A stretch of DNA of 64,000 nucleotides from the NCBI GenBank assembly GCA_022767125.1, contig JALEPZ010000019.1, positions 1 through 64,000 of the forward strand, in the 5' to 3' direction. The notes beneath the pieces were generated by a model. It was given only the letters and a program-made list of their open reading frames with translations, had not been told where the DNA came from and searched no databases. How positions within the stretch are numbered: the stretch's first letter is position 1; each line of letters starts with the position of its first letter. Position numbers and translations under genes: made by a program. Shown piece after piece: positions 34,207-43,095 of this stretch. The DNA is from Phocaeicola plebeius. GTDB taxonomy: Bacteria; Bacteroidota; Bacteroidia; Bacteroidales; Bacteroidaceae.

Positions 34207-35517
34207 ATGAAACAACCCGAAATAAGCGTCGGCATTGTCAATGCCCAACAACTGCATTTCACCCTGAATTCCCCCTTCCTGGCCAAGGGGGAAACCGTCA
34301 GCGGCAACCAACAGGTCTGCTTCGAGGAAGGCGGCATCCAATGGAACGGCAACATCTATCACGAACTGACCTTCACGCCGCTCGAAGAAGGTGCCTTCTT
34401 CTCCATCGACGACGTGACCATCGGCCTCAATTTCCACTGGGAACGGCAGGAGACCCAGCATTTCCCCGGCACCCTGAAACTGCTGGTCGACGAGGGGAAG
34501 ATTACCGCCATCAACCTGCTGCCGGTCGAGGAATACCTCACCAGCGTCATCTCATCGGAAATGAGCGCCTCGTCCTCCCTGGAATTCCTCAAGGCACACG
34601 CCGTCATCTCCCGCAGCTGGCTGCTGGCACAGATTGAGAAACGCCATGCGCTCTGCAAGAAGGACGGGGGCTTCTTTTCGTTCGTGAAGACCGACACGGA
34701 ATACATCCGCTGGTACGACCGGGAAGACCATACCGTCTTCGATGTCTGTGCCGACGACCATTGCCAACGCTACCAAGGCATCACCAAGGCGTCAAATCCC
34801 AGCGTCAGCCAGGCAGTAACGGCCACCCGCGGACAGGTGCTGATGTTCGACAACCGCATCTGCGACGCCCGCTTCTCGAAATGTTGTGGCGGTGCGACCG
34901 AAGATTTCAGCTACTGCTGGGAAGACAAGTCCTTCCCCTACCTCTCGGCAGTGCGCGACGGAGAAGATACCGATATGCCCGACCTGACCCAGGAAGAAGC
35001 GGCCAGCCGCTGGATACGCACCTCGCCCAAAGCCTGGTGCAACACCCGCGACGCACACATCTTGCGGCAGATTCTGAACAACTACGACCAGGAAACGCAC
35101 GATTTCTACCGCTGGAAGGTCCATTACACCCAGGAAGAACTGGCAGAACTCATCCGCACGAAAACCAAATGCGACTACGGTGACATTCTCGACCTCCAGC
35201 CCGTGGAACGCGGCAAGTCGGGCCGTCTGAGCCGCCTGAAGATTGTGGGTACACTCAAGACCCTGATCATCGGCAAGGAACTGGAAATCCGCCGCACGCT
35301 TTCCGACAGCCATCTGCTCAGTTCCGCCTTCGTGGTGGACAAGGGTCCTCTCTCCGAATCGGGTGTGCCCGAATGGTTCGAACTGGTCGGTGCAGGCTGG
35401 GGACACGGAGTCGGGCTTTGCCAGATTGGAGCAGCCGTAATGGGCGAACAGGGATGCAACTACAACGAAATTCTCCTGCATTATTATAAGGGAGCGGACA
35501 TTCGGAAACTGTATTAA
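34207..35517 (+). CDS. SpoIID/LytB domain protein (probable peptidoglycan lytic transglycosylase or amidase enhancer)
   Basis: The 436-residue protein has the SpoIID fold: VEEYLTSVISSEMS with the likely catalytic Glu118, KAHAVISRSWLL, and the C-terminal GWGHGVGLCQIGAA and HYYKGADIRKLY blocks. SpoIID cleaves glycan strands lacking stem peptides; LytB enhances amidases. Unlike those exported proteins it shows no signal peptide or lipobox: it begins MKQPEISVGIV at once. Either it works on peptidoglycan pieces in the cytoplasm, or export is unusual. The AmpG-like gene starts 1 bp after its stop. Confidence 0.82.
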   Translation: MKQPEISVGIVNAQQLHFTLNSPFLAKGETVSGNQQVCFEEGGIQWNGNIYHELTFTPLEEGAFFSIDDVTIGLNFHWERQETQHFPGTLKLLVDEGKITAINLLPVEEYLTSVISSEMSASSSLEFLKAHAVISRSWLLAQIEKRHALCKKDGGFFSFVKTDTEYIRWYDREDHTVFDVCADDHCQRYQGITKASNPSVSQAVTATRGQVLMFDNRICDARFSKCCGGATEDFSYCWEDKSFPYLSAVRDGEDTDMPDLTQEEAASRWIRTSPKAWCNTRDAHILRQILNNYDQETHDFYRWKVHYTQEELAELIRTKTKCDYGDILDLQPVERGKSGRLSRLKIVGTLKTLIIGKELEIRRTLSDSHLLSSAFVVDKGPLSESGVPEWFELVGAGWGHGVGLCQIGAAVMGEQGCNYNEILLHYYKGADIRKLY

Positions 35518-35518
35518 T

Positions 35519-36808
35519 ATGAAGCCTTCCTCTCCTTGGAAATGGGTACCGACGTTGTATTTTGCCGAAGGTATTCCTTACGTAGTGGTCATGACCCTGT
35601 CACTGGTCATGTATAAACGTATGGGCATCTCGAACACCGACATTGCCCTCTATACCAGCTGGCTGAACCTGCCGTGGGTCATCAAGCCGCTGTGGAGCCC
35701 CTTCATCGACCTGCTGAAGACCAAACGCTGGTGGATCGTGTGGATGCAGCTGCTGCTCGGTGCCGGACTGGCGGGCATTGCCTTTACGCTGCCTGCCTCC
35801 CACTTCTTCCGCCTCTCGCTGGCCATCTTCTGGCTTCTGGCCTTTAGTTCGGCCACCCATGATATCGCTGCCGACGGTTTCTACATGCTGGGACTGACCG
35901 AACACCAGCAGGCCCTGTTCGTCGGCATTCGCAGCACGTTCTACCGTATCGCCACCATTGCCGGCCAAGGGCTACTCATCATGCTGGCCGGAGCGTTGGA
36001 AACCTCTACCGGGCGTATTCCGCTGGCCTGGAGCCTAACCTTTCTGGTGGCAGCCGGCCTGATGCTCGGCTGCTGGCTCTACCACAGCCTGGCACTGCCC
36101 CGTCCCGACCAGGACCATCCGGCCACAACCGGTATCCAGGGCCACATCGTGAAAGATTTCCTGCATACGTTCCGCACCTTCTTCCAAAAAGAGAAGGCCG
36201 GAGTGGCCCTGCTGTTCATGCTGCTCTATCGCCTGCCCGAAGCACAGTTGGCCAAGATGAGCATTCCCTTTCTGATTGACCCGCTGGAAGCTGGTGGCTT
36301 GGGGATGACCACCCAACAGGTCGGTTTCGCCCAGGGAACCATAGGCATCATCGGACTGACCTTGGGAGGCATTATTGGAGGAATGGCGGTGGCCCGCTAC
36401 GGTCTCCGCCGCTGCCTGTGGCCCATGGTATGGGCTATCTCCCTGCCCGATGCCGTTTACGTGTTGCTCAGTTTCACGCAGACCACCCTTCTTCCCCTCA
36501 TCAATCTCTGTCTGTTTGTGGAGCAGTTCGGTTACGGGTTCGGCTTCACGGCCTATATGCTCTACCTGATCTATTACGCACAGGGGCCTCACCAGACCGC
36601 CCACTATGCCATCTGTACGGCCTTCATGGCCATTGGCATGATGCTACCGGGCATGATAGCCGGGTGGATGCAGGAAACGCTGGGATATCCCTTGTTTTTC
36701 ATCTGGATCATGGTCTGCACCCTGGCCACCTTCGGTGTGGCCGCTCTCTTGCACATCGACGAGCAGTTCGGCAAAAAAACCGCCAAGGAGAGACAGAAGT
36801 CGGCCTAA
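35519..36808 (+). CDS. AmpG-like muropeptide MFS permease
   Basis: A 429-residue transporter with 12 predicted spans. The opening YFAEGIPYVVVMTLSLVMYK and WLNLPWVIKPLWSPFIDLL, then SSATHDIAADGFYM, are the marks of the AmpG family that imports anhydro-muropeptides (GlcNAc-anhMurNAc). It follows the SpoIID gene by 1 bp, so both are cotranscribed; import of wall fragments fits a SpoIID partner. Substrate is inferred from family only. Confidence 0.82.
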   Translation: MKPSSPWKWVPTLYFAEGIPYVVVMTLSLVMYKRMGISNTDIALYTSWLNLPWVIKPLWSPFIDLLKTKRWWIVWMQLLLGAGLAGIAFTLPASHFFRLSLAIFWLLAFSSATHDIAADGFYMLGLTEHQQALFVGIRSTFYRIATIAGQGLLIMLAGALETSTGRIPLAWSLTFLVAAGLMLGCWLYHSLALPRPDQDHPATTGIQGHIVKDFLHTFRTFFQKEKAGVALLFMLLYRLPEAQLAKMSIPFLIDPLEAGGLGMTTQQVGFAQGTIGIIGLTLGGIIGGMAVARYGLRRCLWPMVWAISLPDAVYVLLSFTQTTLLPLINLCLFVEQFGYGFGFTAYMLYLIYYAQGPHQTAHYAICTAFMAIGMMLPGMIAGWMQETLGYPLFFIWIMVCTLATFGVAALLHIDEQFGKKTAKERQKSA

Positions 36809-37124
36809 AGAAATGATAACGTGGGTCCGATGAATTCCGTATAAGGCAAGACTTGTCTGGGAAAAGCATCCTGATTGGCTACATTGCCAAAGCCAGCTAC
36901 CTTCATGGGCGATAAGGTTATTAATCTTGCCGGAAATAGAATGGTATGGATGCTTATCCTTCAGTCAGTTTCCATTCATCGAGTTCATGTCAATGATAGG
37001 AGTTTGCGTCATTGGGAGCATAGCGAAGCATCAACTAACCCTTCACAGACCCTTCGCTACGCTACCAATGACAAATCGATGGTGCAAGGAATTTCACACA
37101 TCCTCCATTTTCGAGGAGGCTACT
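36809..37124. other. Convergent intergenic region with hairpin and possible gene remnant
   Basis: This 316-bp gap between the AmpG-like gene and the outer-membrane factor holds the inverted repeat at 37008-37072 and, on the minus strand at about 36830-36960, an open frame without a start of roughly 45 codons ending in EFIGPTLSFL. The frame has no recognised match and may be the leftover of an older gene. Confidence 0.4.
37008..37072. repeat. Imperfect 21-bp inverted repeat
   Basis: Arms at 37008-37028 and 37052-37072 pair with two mismatches (GTCATTGG…GCGAAG with CTTCGC…CCAATGAC) around a 23-nt loop. There is no T-run on either side, so it is not a standard terminator. Confidence 0.55.
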
Positions 37125-38501
37125 TCAACGGTCTTCATCGGCACCACCGCCCAATGCCTGGTACAGACCGATAAGGCCCTGTATCTCGATGCAACGGTTG
37201 GCCACCTGCCCAAGCTGGGCATTCAGCAACGACTGTTGCGCCGTCAGTACTTCCAGGTAAGTAGTAGTGCCATGCTCCATCAGCAAGCGCGTGCTGGTTA
37301 ACGCTTTGTCCAAGGAAGCCACCTGACGCTCATAATACGCTGACTTCTTGCGGGCCGTCTGACACTGCTCCAGAGCCTCGTTCACTTCAGCTCCCGCATT
37401 CAGCAAGGTCTGCTGGAAGGCAAGCCGGGCCTCTTCCTGCTGTGCCTTGGCAATTTTTAAGCGAGCCAGGTTCGTCCCTTTATTGAAGAGTGGTTGCATC
37501 AGCGAGCCCACTGCCGTAGCCACGAACTTGGCCGGGTTGACAATCATGCCCCCTGCAGAGTTGGTCCATCCGGCCGTACCGGACAGCACCACGGACGGAT
37601 AGAACGAAGATCGGGATTGGTTGGCCACGTAAAAGGCTGCCTCCAGCCCCCGTTCGGCACTGCGTACATCCGGACGTTTCGAGAGGATTTCCAGTGGCAC
37701 TCCCACCAGTAGACCTTCTGGGAAGTGCTGCCCGTCCAGGCGTCCGCGTCCGATGGCGTGTATGGGCTCTGCCAACAACAGGGACAGGCTGTTCTCTACC
37801 GTATTAATCTGTTCCCTAAGGTCCAAAACAGCATTGCTGACTGAACAACTGGCCGCTTCCATTTGGGAGACGGCTGCCTCATTGGCCATGCCGGCCTCCA
37901 TCAGCGCACGGATGGACTCGACCGTTTCTTGCCAAGATCGTTCGGTCTGCTGCGAGATATCCAGTTGGGCATCCAGCATCAGCAACGTATAATACGCATT
38001 GGCAATACCAGCCACCAGACCGGTCTGTACGGCCTGACGATAATCTCGGCTCTGTTCGAGCAGGGCCTTCGCCTGCCGCTTGGCATTCCGCAGCCGACCG
38101 AAGAAATCCAGTTCCCAACTGGCCGTTACAGGTAACGTATAGGTCTGCACCGCTTTCGCTCCGTCGAAGCTGCTCACCGTGCCCTGGGGAGCCAGTGCAA
38201 AGGAAGGCAGATAGGCTAACTTGGCCGACAGCAGTGTCGCCTCAGCCTCTGTCACCCGTAACCGGGCCGCCTGCAGATCGGTATTGTTCTGCAATCCCAA
38301 TTCAATCAGTGCACATAGCTGAGGGTCCTGGAAGAAGTCCCGCCACCCCTTGTCGGCCAAAGAGGCCGTCGTATCGGCATGTGCTGCCTCCTCGCCATAG
38401 AGTCCCTCGGGAACTTCGGTGGCGGGATGATACGATGAATAGATGCCGCAACCGCTCAATGTACAAGCGGCAGTGGCCAGTATCAGTAAGTTAGTTTTCA
38501 T
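37125..38501 (-). CDS. RND efflux outer-membrane factor (NodT/OprM-type lipoprotein)
   Basis: A 458-residue TolC-like outer-membrane channel of the NodT family, exit duct of the RND pump encoded upstream. The signal ends in LSGC with lipidated Cys18; the rest has the two long alpha-helical repeats typical of the family (ALIELGLQNNTDLQAARLRVTEAEA and the later copy). I start it at ATG 38501, which overlaps the end of the pump gene by 11 bp and has AAGGAG upstream; a start at 38528 would add a stretch without signal features. Confidence 0.9.
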   Translation of the reverse strand: MKTNLLILATAACTLSGCGIYSSYHPATEVPEGLYGEEAAHADTTASLADKGWRDFFQDPQLCALIELGLQNNTDLQAARLRVTEAEATLLSAKLAYLPSFALAPQGTVSSFDGAKAVQTYTLPVTASWELDFFGRLRNAKRQAKALLEQSRDYRQAVQTGLVAGIANAYYTLLMLDAQLDISQQTERSWQETVESIRALMEAGMANEAAVSQMEAASCSVSNAVLDLREQINTVENSLSLLLAEPIHAIGRGRLDGQHFPEGLLVGVPLEILSKRPDVRSAERGLEAAFYVANQSRSSFYPSVVLSGTAGWTNSAGGMIVNPAKFVATAVGSLMQPLFNKGTNLARLKIAKAQQEEARLAFQQTLLNAGAEVNEALEQCQTARKKSAYYERQVASLDKALTSTRLLMEHGTTTYLEVLTAQQSLLNAQLGQVANRCIEIQGLIGLYQALGGGADEDR

Positions 38502-41500
38502 AAGTAGTGTCTCCTTTATGTGTTTCATCGATATGATGTTGACGTTCGATAGCCGCTTTGGCGCATTCTTCTTGGATTTGCCAGTCTTCCGTGTGCTCGA
38601 ACTGCTGGGGATGCAGCTTTTCCTGCAGATACTGGAAGACGATGAACAGCGTAGGCACGAGGAACAGCAGAGCCAGTGTACCGATGACCATACCGCCTAC
38701 GACACCCGTTCCCAACGAGCGGTTACCGTTGGCTCCTACGCCGGTGGCAGCCATCAGGGGGAACAGACCGATGACGAGTGTGGCCACGGTCATCAGGATA
38801 GGACGCAGACGGACTTCTGCGGCAGTCAGAGCAGCCGATGTCAGGCTCATACCACTCTTGCGACGCTCGGCGGCATATTCGGTCAACAGAATGGCAGTCT
38901 TGGCCAGCAAGCCAATCAGCATGATCAGACCGGTCTGCAGGTAGATGTTGTTCTCCAGTCCCACGAACTTGGCAAAGAGGAAGGAGCCCATCAGTCCGGC
39001 AGGTACTGCCAGAATAACCGCAAACGGAATGAGAAAGCTCTCGTACAAGGCACAGAGAATGAGGTAAATCATCAGCACGCAGATACCGAAAATAACGGCA
39101 GTGGTTCCGTCTTGCTGGCTTTCCTCACGGGTGATACCGCCAAAGTCGAATCCGTAGCCTTTGGGAAGCGTGGTCGATGCCACCTCGCGTACGGCGCGGA
39201 TAGCATCGCCGGTACTGTAGCCGTCGGCCGGCATCACACTCACGGCGATGGAGTTATACATATTGAAGCGGCTCAGTGTTTCGGCTCCATAAACACGCTT
39301 CAGCGAAATGAACTGGCTCAGAGGTGCCATGCTGCCCGTCGCCGTACGGACGAAGGCATTGTTGAGCGAAGTCTCATCCAGGCGGTAGGCCGGATCGGCC
39401 TGAATCATCACCTTATAGACTTTCGAGAAACGGTTGAAATCAGATACATACTGTCCGCCATAATAGCCCGACAGACAAGCCAGTACCGCATTCGGGGTCA
39501 GACCGGCCCGCTTGCATTTGGCGGCATCTACACTTACCTGCCACTGCGGATAGTTGACAGCAAAGGTAGAATAGGCCCGCGACACTTCCGGCCGCTGGTT
39601 CAGCACACCGATATACTCCTGCGTATGGGCATAGAACTCGTTCAGGTCGCCGCCCATCTTGTCTTGCATATTTACGTCGAGCGAGTTACCCATACCATAG
39701 CCCGGAATCATACCGGGCGACATGGCGAAGACGGAAGCGTCCTTGATATCGGCCGTCAAGGCATACACCTGACCGATGACAGCCTGCACCTGCTCGCTGC
39801 GTTTCGTCCGGTCTTTCCAGTCTTCGAGACGGACAATGAACATACCGCCCGAATTGCCCTGGCCGCCAATCAGGCTATAGCCGGAGGTACGCATCAGGTT
39901 CTTCAGCTTGGGAATCTGCTTCAGCCGCTGCTCGATGCGCTGCATCACCTTGTCGGTCGTGGCCAATGACGAACCGGACGGTGTCGTAACGTTCACCAAT
40001 ACGACTCCCTGGTCCTCGTCGGGCACCAGACCGGTCTTGGTGGAGTTCATCAGCACCACCAGCAGCACCATGGAGCAGACAACGAGCGTACCCACCAGCC
40101 AGCGGCGTTTGATGAAGAACAAGACCCCCACCTTGTACTTAGCAACCATCGTCACAAATGCCGCATTGAAGGCTTTGGCGAAGCGCTGAGCAAAGGTGAG
40201 CCGCTCACCTTCTCCGATTTCGCGAACAGGGCGCAACAGCAAGGCACAGAGCGCCGGACTGAGGGTCAGGGCGTTAATGGCCGAAATGCCGACGGCCACG
40301 GCCATGGTCAGTCCGAACTGGGTATAGAAAGTGCCCGAAGTTCCGCTCATGAACGACACGGGGATGAACACGGCCATGAATACCAACGAGGATGTAATGA
40401 CCGCATTCGAAATGCCCTTCATGGCATCGATGCTGGCCATATAAGAAGACTGGTAACCCACATCGAAGCGGGCTTGAACCGCCTCGACCACCACAATGGA
40501 GTCGTCGACCACCGTACCGATGACCAGCACCAGTGCAAACAGGGTAATCAGGTTGATACTGAATCCGGCTACCGACATAAAGGCAAAAGTACCTACCAGC
40601 GACACCAAGATACCAACCAGCGGAATCAGGGTGGCCCGCAGGTTCTGTAGGAAGACCAGCACCACCAATACGACAAGGATAACAGCCTCAATCAGGGTCT
40701 TCACCACCTCATGGATAGAAGCAAACAGGAAGTCGTTCGTACTCATCATCTGCGTCAGTTCCACCCCCTTGGGAAGATCCTTCCGGGCCTCCTCCAGCAT
40801 GGCGTCAATCTGCCGGTTCACTTCCGTCGAGTTCGAACCCGCCGTCTGGAACACCAGACACGACACACCCGGATGGCTGTTCAGCGTACCGACATACGAA
40901 TAGTTTTCACGCCCCAGTTCAATGGTGGCAATGTCTTTCAGCTTCAGCACCTCGCCATTGTCGGTCGAGCGGATGACAATGTTTCCGAACTCTTCGGGCT
41001 GCAGCAAACGGCCCGTGTATTTCATCGTATATTGATAGGTTTCGGGAGAATTCTCCCCGAACGAACCGGTAGCCGCTTCGATGTTCTGCTCGGCCAGAAC
41101 TGCCGTCACATCCGAGGGAACCAGTCCGTACTGGGCCATCACATCCGGCTTCATCCAGACACGCATGGAGTAGTCTGCTCCCAGAATCACCATTTCGCCG
41201 ACTCCCTGCAGACGCAGGATTTCGGGTTTCAGGTTGATGCTGATATAGTTGGCCAGGAAACCCTCGTCATAGCTGTCGTCGGGGCTGCTCAAAGTAAACA
41301 CCTGCAGCATACTGGTCTGGCGTTTCAGGGTAGTCACTCCCACCTGGGTCACCTCAATCGGGAGCTGTCCGGTAGCTTTCGACACACGGTTCTGCACGTT
41401 CACCGCCGCCATGTCCGGGTCGGTTCCCTGCTTGAAGTAGACAAAAATCATCACCGTACCCGAGTTGCTGGCGGTAGAGGTCATATAAGTCATGTTTTCC

Positions 41501-41718
41501 ACACCGTTGATGGATTCCTCCAATGGTGCAATGACACTCTTCTGCAACGTTTCAGCACTGGCGCCATAATAGTTAGTTGACACCATAACGGTCGGAGGGG
41601 CAATGTCCGGATACTGCTCAACCGGCAGCGTAAACAGGCCAATCAGTCCCAGGATGACAATTACCAGGGAGATAACAGCCGAAAAGACCGGACGTTCGAT
41701 AAATGTTCGTAGATTCAT
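38491..41718 (-). CDS. RND (HAE1/AcrB-type) efflux transporter permease
   Basis: A 1,075-residue inner-membrane pump of the hydrophobe/amphiphile efflux family. It has 12 spans and two large periplasmic loops; the proton-relay aspartates are Asp405-Asp406 in GTVVDDSIVVVEAV, and QYPDIAPPTVMV near the N-terminus is family-typical. It works with the adaptor and outer-membrane factor of the same operon to remove toxic compounds. The C-terminal tail runs about 40 residues past the last span. Substrates cannot be read from sequence. Confidence 0.93.
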   Translation of the reverse strand: MNLRTFIERPVFSAVISLVIVILGLIGLFTLPVEQYPDIAPPTVMVSTNYYGASAETLQKSVIAPLEESINGVENMTYMTSTASNSGTVMIFVYFKQGTDPDMAAVNVQNRVSKATGQLPIEVTQVGVTTLKRQTSMLQVFTLSSPDDSYDEGFLANYISINLKPEILRLQGVGEMVILGADYSMRVWMKPDVMAQYGLVPSDVTAVLAEQNIEAATGSFGENSPETYQYTMKYTGRLLQPEEFGNIVIRSTDNGEVLKLKDIATIELGRENYSYVGTLNSHPGVSCLVFQTAGSNSTEVNRQIDAMLEEARKDLPKGVELTQMMSTNDFLFASIHEVVKTLIEAVILVVLVVLVFLQNLRATLIPLVGILVSLVGTFAFMSVAGFSINLITLFALVLVIGTVVDDSIVVVEAVQARFDVGYQSSYMASIDAMKGISNAVITSSLVFMAVFIPVSFMSGTSGTFYTQFGLTMAVAVGISAINALTLSPALCALLLRPVREIGEGERLTFAQRFAKAFNAAFVTMVAKYKVGVLFFIKRRWLVGTLVVCSMVLLVVLMNSTKTGLVPDEDQGVVLVNVTTPSGSSLATTDKVMQRIEQRLKQIPKLKNLMRTSGYSLIGGQGNSGGMFIVRLEDWKDRTKRSEQVQAVIGQVYALTADIKDASVFAMSPGMIPGYGMGNSLDVNMQDKMGGDLNEFYAHTQEYIGVLNQRPEVSRAYSTFAVNYPQWQVSVDAAKCKRAGLTPNAVLACLSGYYGGQYVSDFNRFSKVYKVMIQADPAYRLDETSLNNAFVRTATGSMAPLSQFISLKRVYGAETLSRFNMYNSIAVSVMPADGYSTGDAIRAVREVASTTLPKGYGFDFGGITREESQQDGTTAVIFGICVLMIYLILCALYESFLIPFAVILAVPAGLMGSFLFAKFVGLENNIYLQTGLIMLIGLLAKTAILLTEYAAERRKSGMSLTSAALTAAEVRLRPILMTVATLVIGLFPLMAATGVGANGNRSLGTGVVGGMVIGTLALLFLVPTLFIVFQYLQEKLHPQQFEHTEDWQIQEECAKAAIERQHHIDETHKGDTTYEN

Positions 41719-41760
41719 TTTTCTTCCAATTTATGAGCTTAGTTTTGAAATCCCGAAAGA

Positions 41761-42909
41761 TTATTGGTGATTCTTCGCGATGATTTCTGTTCCTTCGCGC
41801 AACAGGCCCACACCTTCGGCCACGATCACCTCACCGGCCTGAAGTCCATCTTCCACTATGTATTCCTGACCGCCGTTCAAACGGGTCACGGCAACGGGCG
41901 ATGCACTGGCCTTTCCGTCCACAATCTTGTAGACATACGAGCGGTCCTGTACTTCGAACGCCGCCGTTTGCGGAATACAGAGACAGTTCTTGCGTTCGGT
42001 AGACAGGAGGATGTTGCCAGAAGTACCGCTGTAAAGCCATCCTTCGGGATTCGGGAAGACCGCACGCAGCGATACAGTACCCGTCGAACGGTCCACGACG
42101 CCACTGATACTTTCAATCCGGCCTTTTCGGTTATACAGGCTCTTGTCGTTCAGTTGCAGTTCTACCTCGGGCAATTGCTCCAGGATCCCTTGTTTCGACC
42201 CGTACTGGCGTACCAGCGAGAGCAACTGGTTCTCGGTGAGCGAGAAGTAGACATACATGTTCGAGTTATCCGACACCGTTGTCAGTGGCTGTGGCATTCC
42301 CTGAGGAGCCACCAAGGCCCCCACCCGGTAGGGCAAGGTACCGACCACCCCGTTGGCCGGACTCTTCACTTCGGTGTACGACAGATTGTTTTGGGCAATC
42401 ACCTCCTGGGCACGCGCCTGTGCCAGTCCTGCCTTGGCAGAGAGCCAGGCATTTTCTGCCGTCTGCAGGTCGAAACTCGACACCACCTTTTTGGCAAACA
42501 GTTCCTTCTTGCTCTCGAAGGTTAGTTTTGCCGTGGCCAACGCCGCCGTAGCTGCTTCCACGTTGGCTGTTGCCGTCTGCAAGGCCGCCCGATAAGGTAC
42601 TTGGTCAATCACGAACAACACTTGTCCTGCCCGTACCTCTTGTCCCTCGGTGACACACAGACGGGTCAGTGTTCCGCTCACTTGCGGATAAATCTCGATG
42701 TCCTGCCGGCCTCGGATAGTGGCAGAATACGATGCAGTCAGCACCTTGTCGGTCGGCGTGACCGCCATGGTCGCATATTCGGCGACCGGTTGTCCACCTG
42801 AAGATTCTTTACAGCTGCTGGAAAGCAGCAGCATACAGCCCAGCGCTGTCATAAACCAGCACGGCTGTCCCTGAAACAGGGGTCTTTTCATTTGTCTTTT
42901 TTTACTCAT
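41761..42909 (-). CDS. RND efflux periplasmic adaptor subunit
   Basis: A 382-residue membrane-fusion lipoprotein: signal ending in LSSSC (Cys33), lipoyl halves around QVSGTLTRLCVTEGQEV and YTEVKSPANGVVG, an alpha-hairpin between (about 100-165), then beta-barrel and membrane-proximal domains. It links the inner pump to the outer duct. First gene of the operon, 42 bp before the pump gene, and divergent from an araC gene. Confidence 0.92.
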   Translation of the reverse strand: MSKKRQMKRPLFQGQPCWFMTALGCMLLLSSSCKESSGGQPVAEYATMAVTPTDKVLTASYSATIRGRQDIEIYPQVSGTLTRLCVTEGQEVRAGQVLFVIDQVPYRAALQTATANVEAATAALATAKLTFESKKELFAKKVVSSFDLQTAENAWLSAKAGLAQARAQEVIAQNNLSYTEVKSPANGVVGTLPYRVGALVAPQGMPQPLTTVSDNSNMYVYFSLTENQLLSLVRQYGSKQGILEQLPEVELQLNDKSLYNRKGRIESISGVVDRSTGTVSLRAVFPNPEGWLYSGTSGNILLSTERKNCLCIPQTAAFEVQDRSYVYKIVDGKASASPVAVTRLNGGQEYIVEDGLQAGEVIVAEGVGLLREGTEIIAKNHQ

Positions 42910-42937
42910 CTTTTTGTTCCTATATTGAAAACGATGA

Positions 42938-42945
42938 CAAAGTTA
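42938..42945 (-). promoter_or_regulatory. Bacteroidales -7 element of the RND operon
   Basis: Minus-strand TAACTTTG fits TAnnTTTG and is 29 bp before the adaptor start. Confidence 0.55.
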
Positions 42946-43010
42946 AAGACATAAATTCGCCAGTGCGAGTTCTATATTTAGCTATATGCATGAAAAATAA
43001 GAACTTTCCA

Positions 43011-43040
43011 TTGTCGGATTAGACGAAAAAACTATATTTG
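43011..43040 (+). promoter_or_regulatory. Bacteroidales promoter of the AraC regulator
   Basis: TTG (43011-43013) and TATATTTG (43033-43040) are 19 bp apart, the full TTG-N19-TAnnTTTG consensus. The ATG follows at 43096. Confidence 0.65.
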
Positions 43041-43095
43041 TAAACTAAACAAGAAATACACAATCGCTACTCAAAACAACAAAAAACAATGGGAT

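Noticed and set aside
38443..39969. 508-codon plus-strand frame opposite the RND pump gene
   Set aside because: Antisense shadow with His/Gln/Arg-rich low-information sequence.
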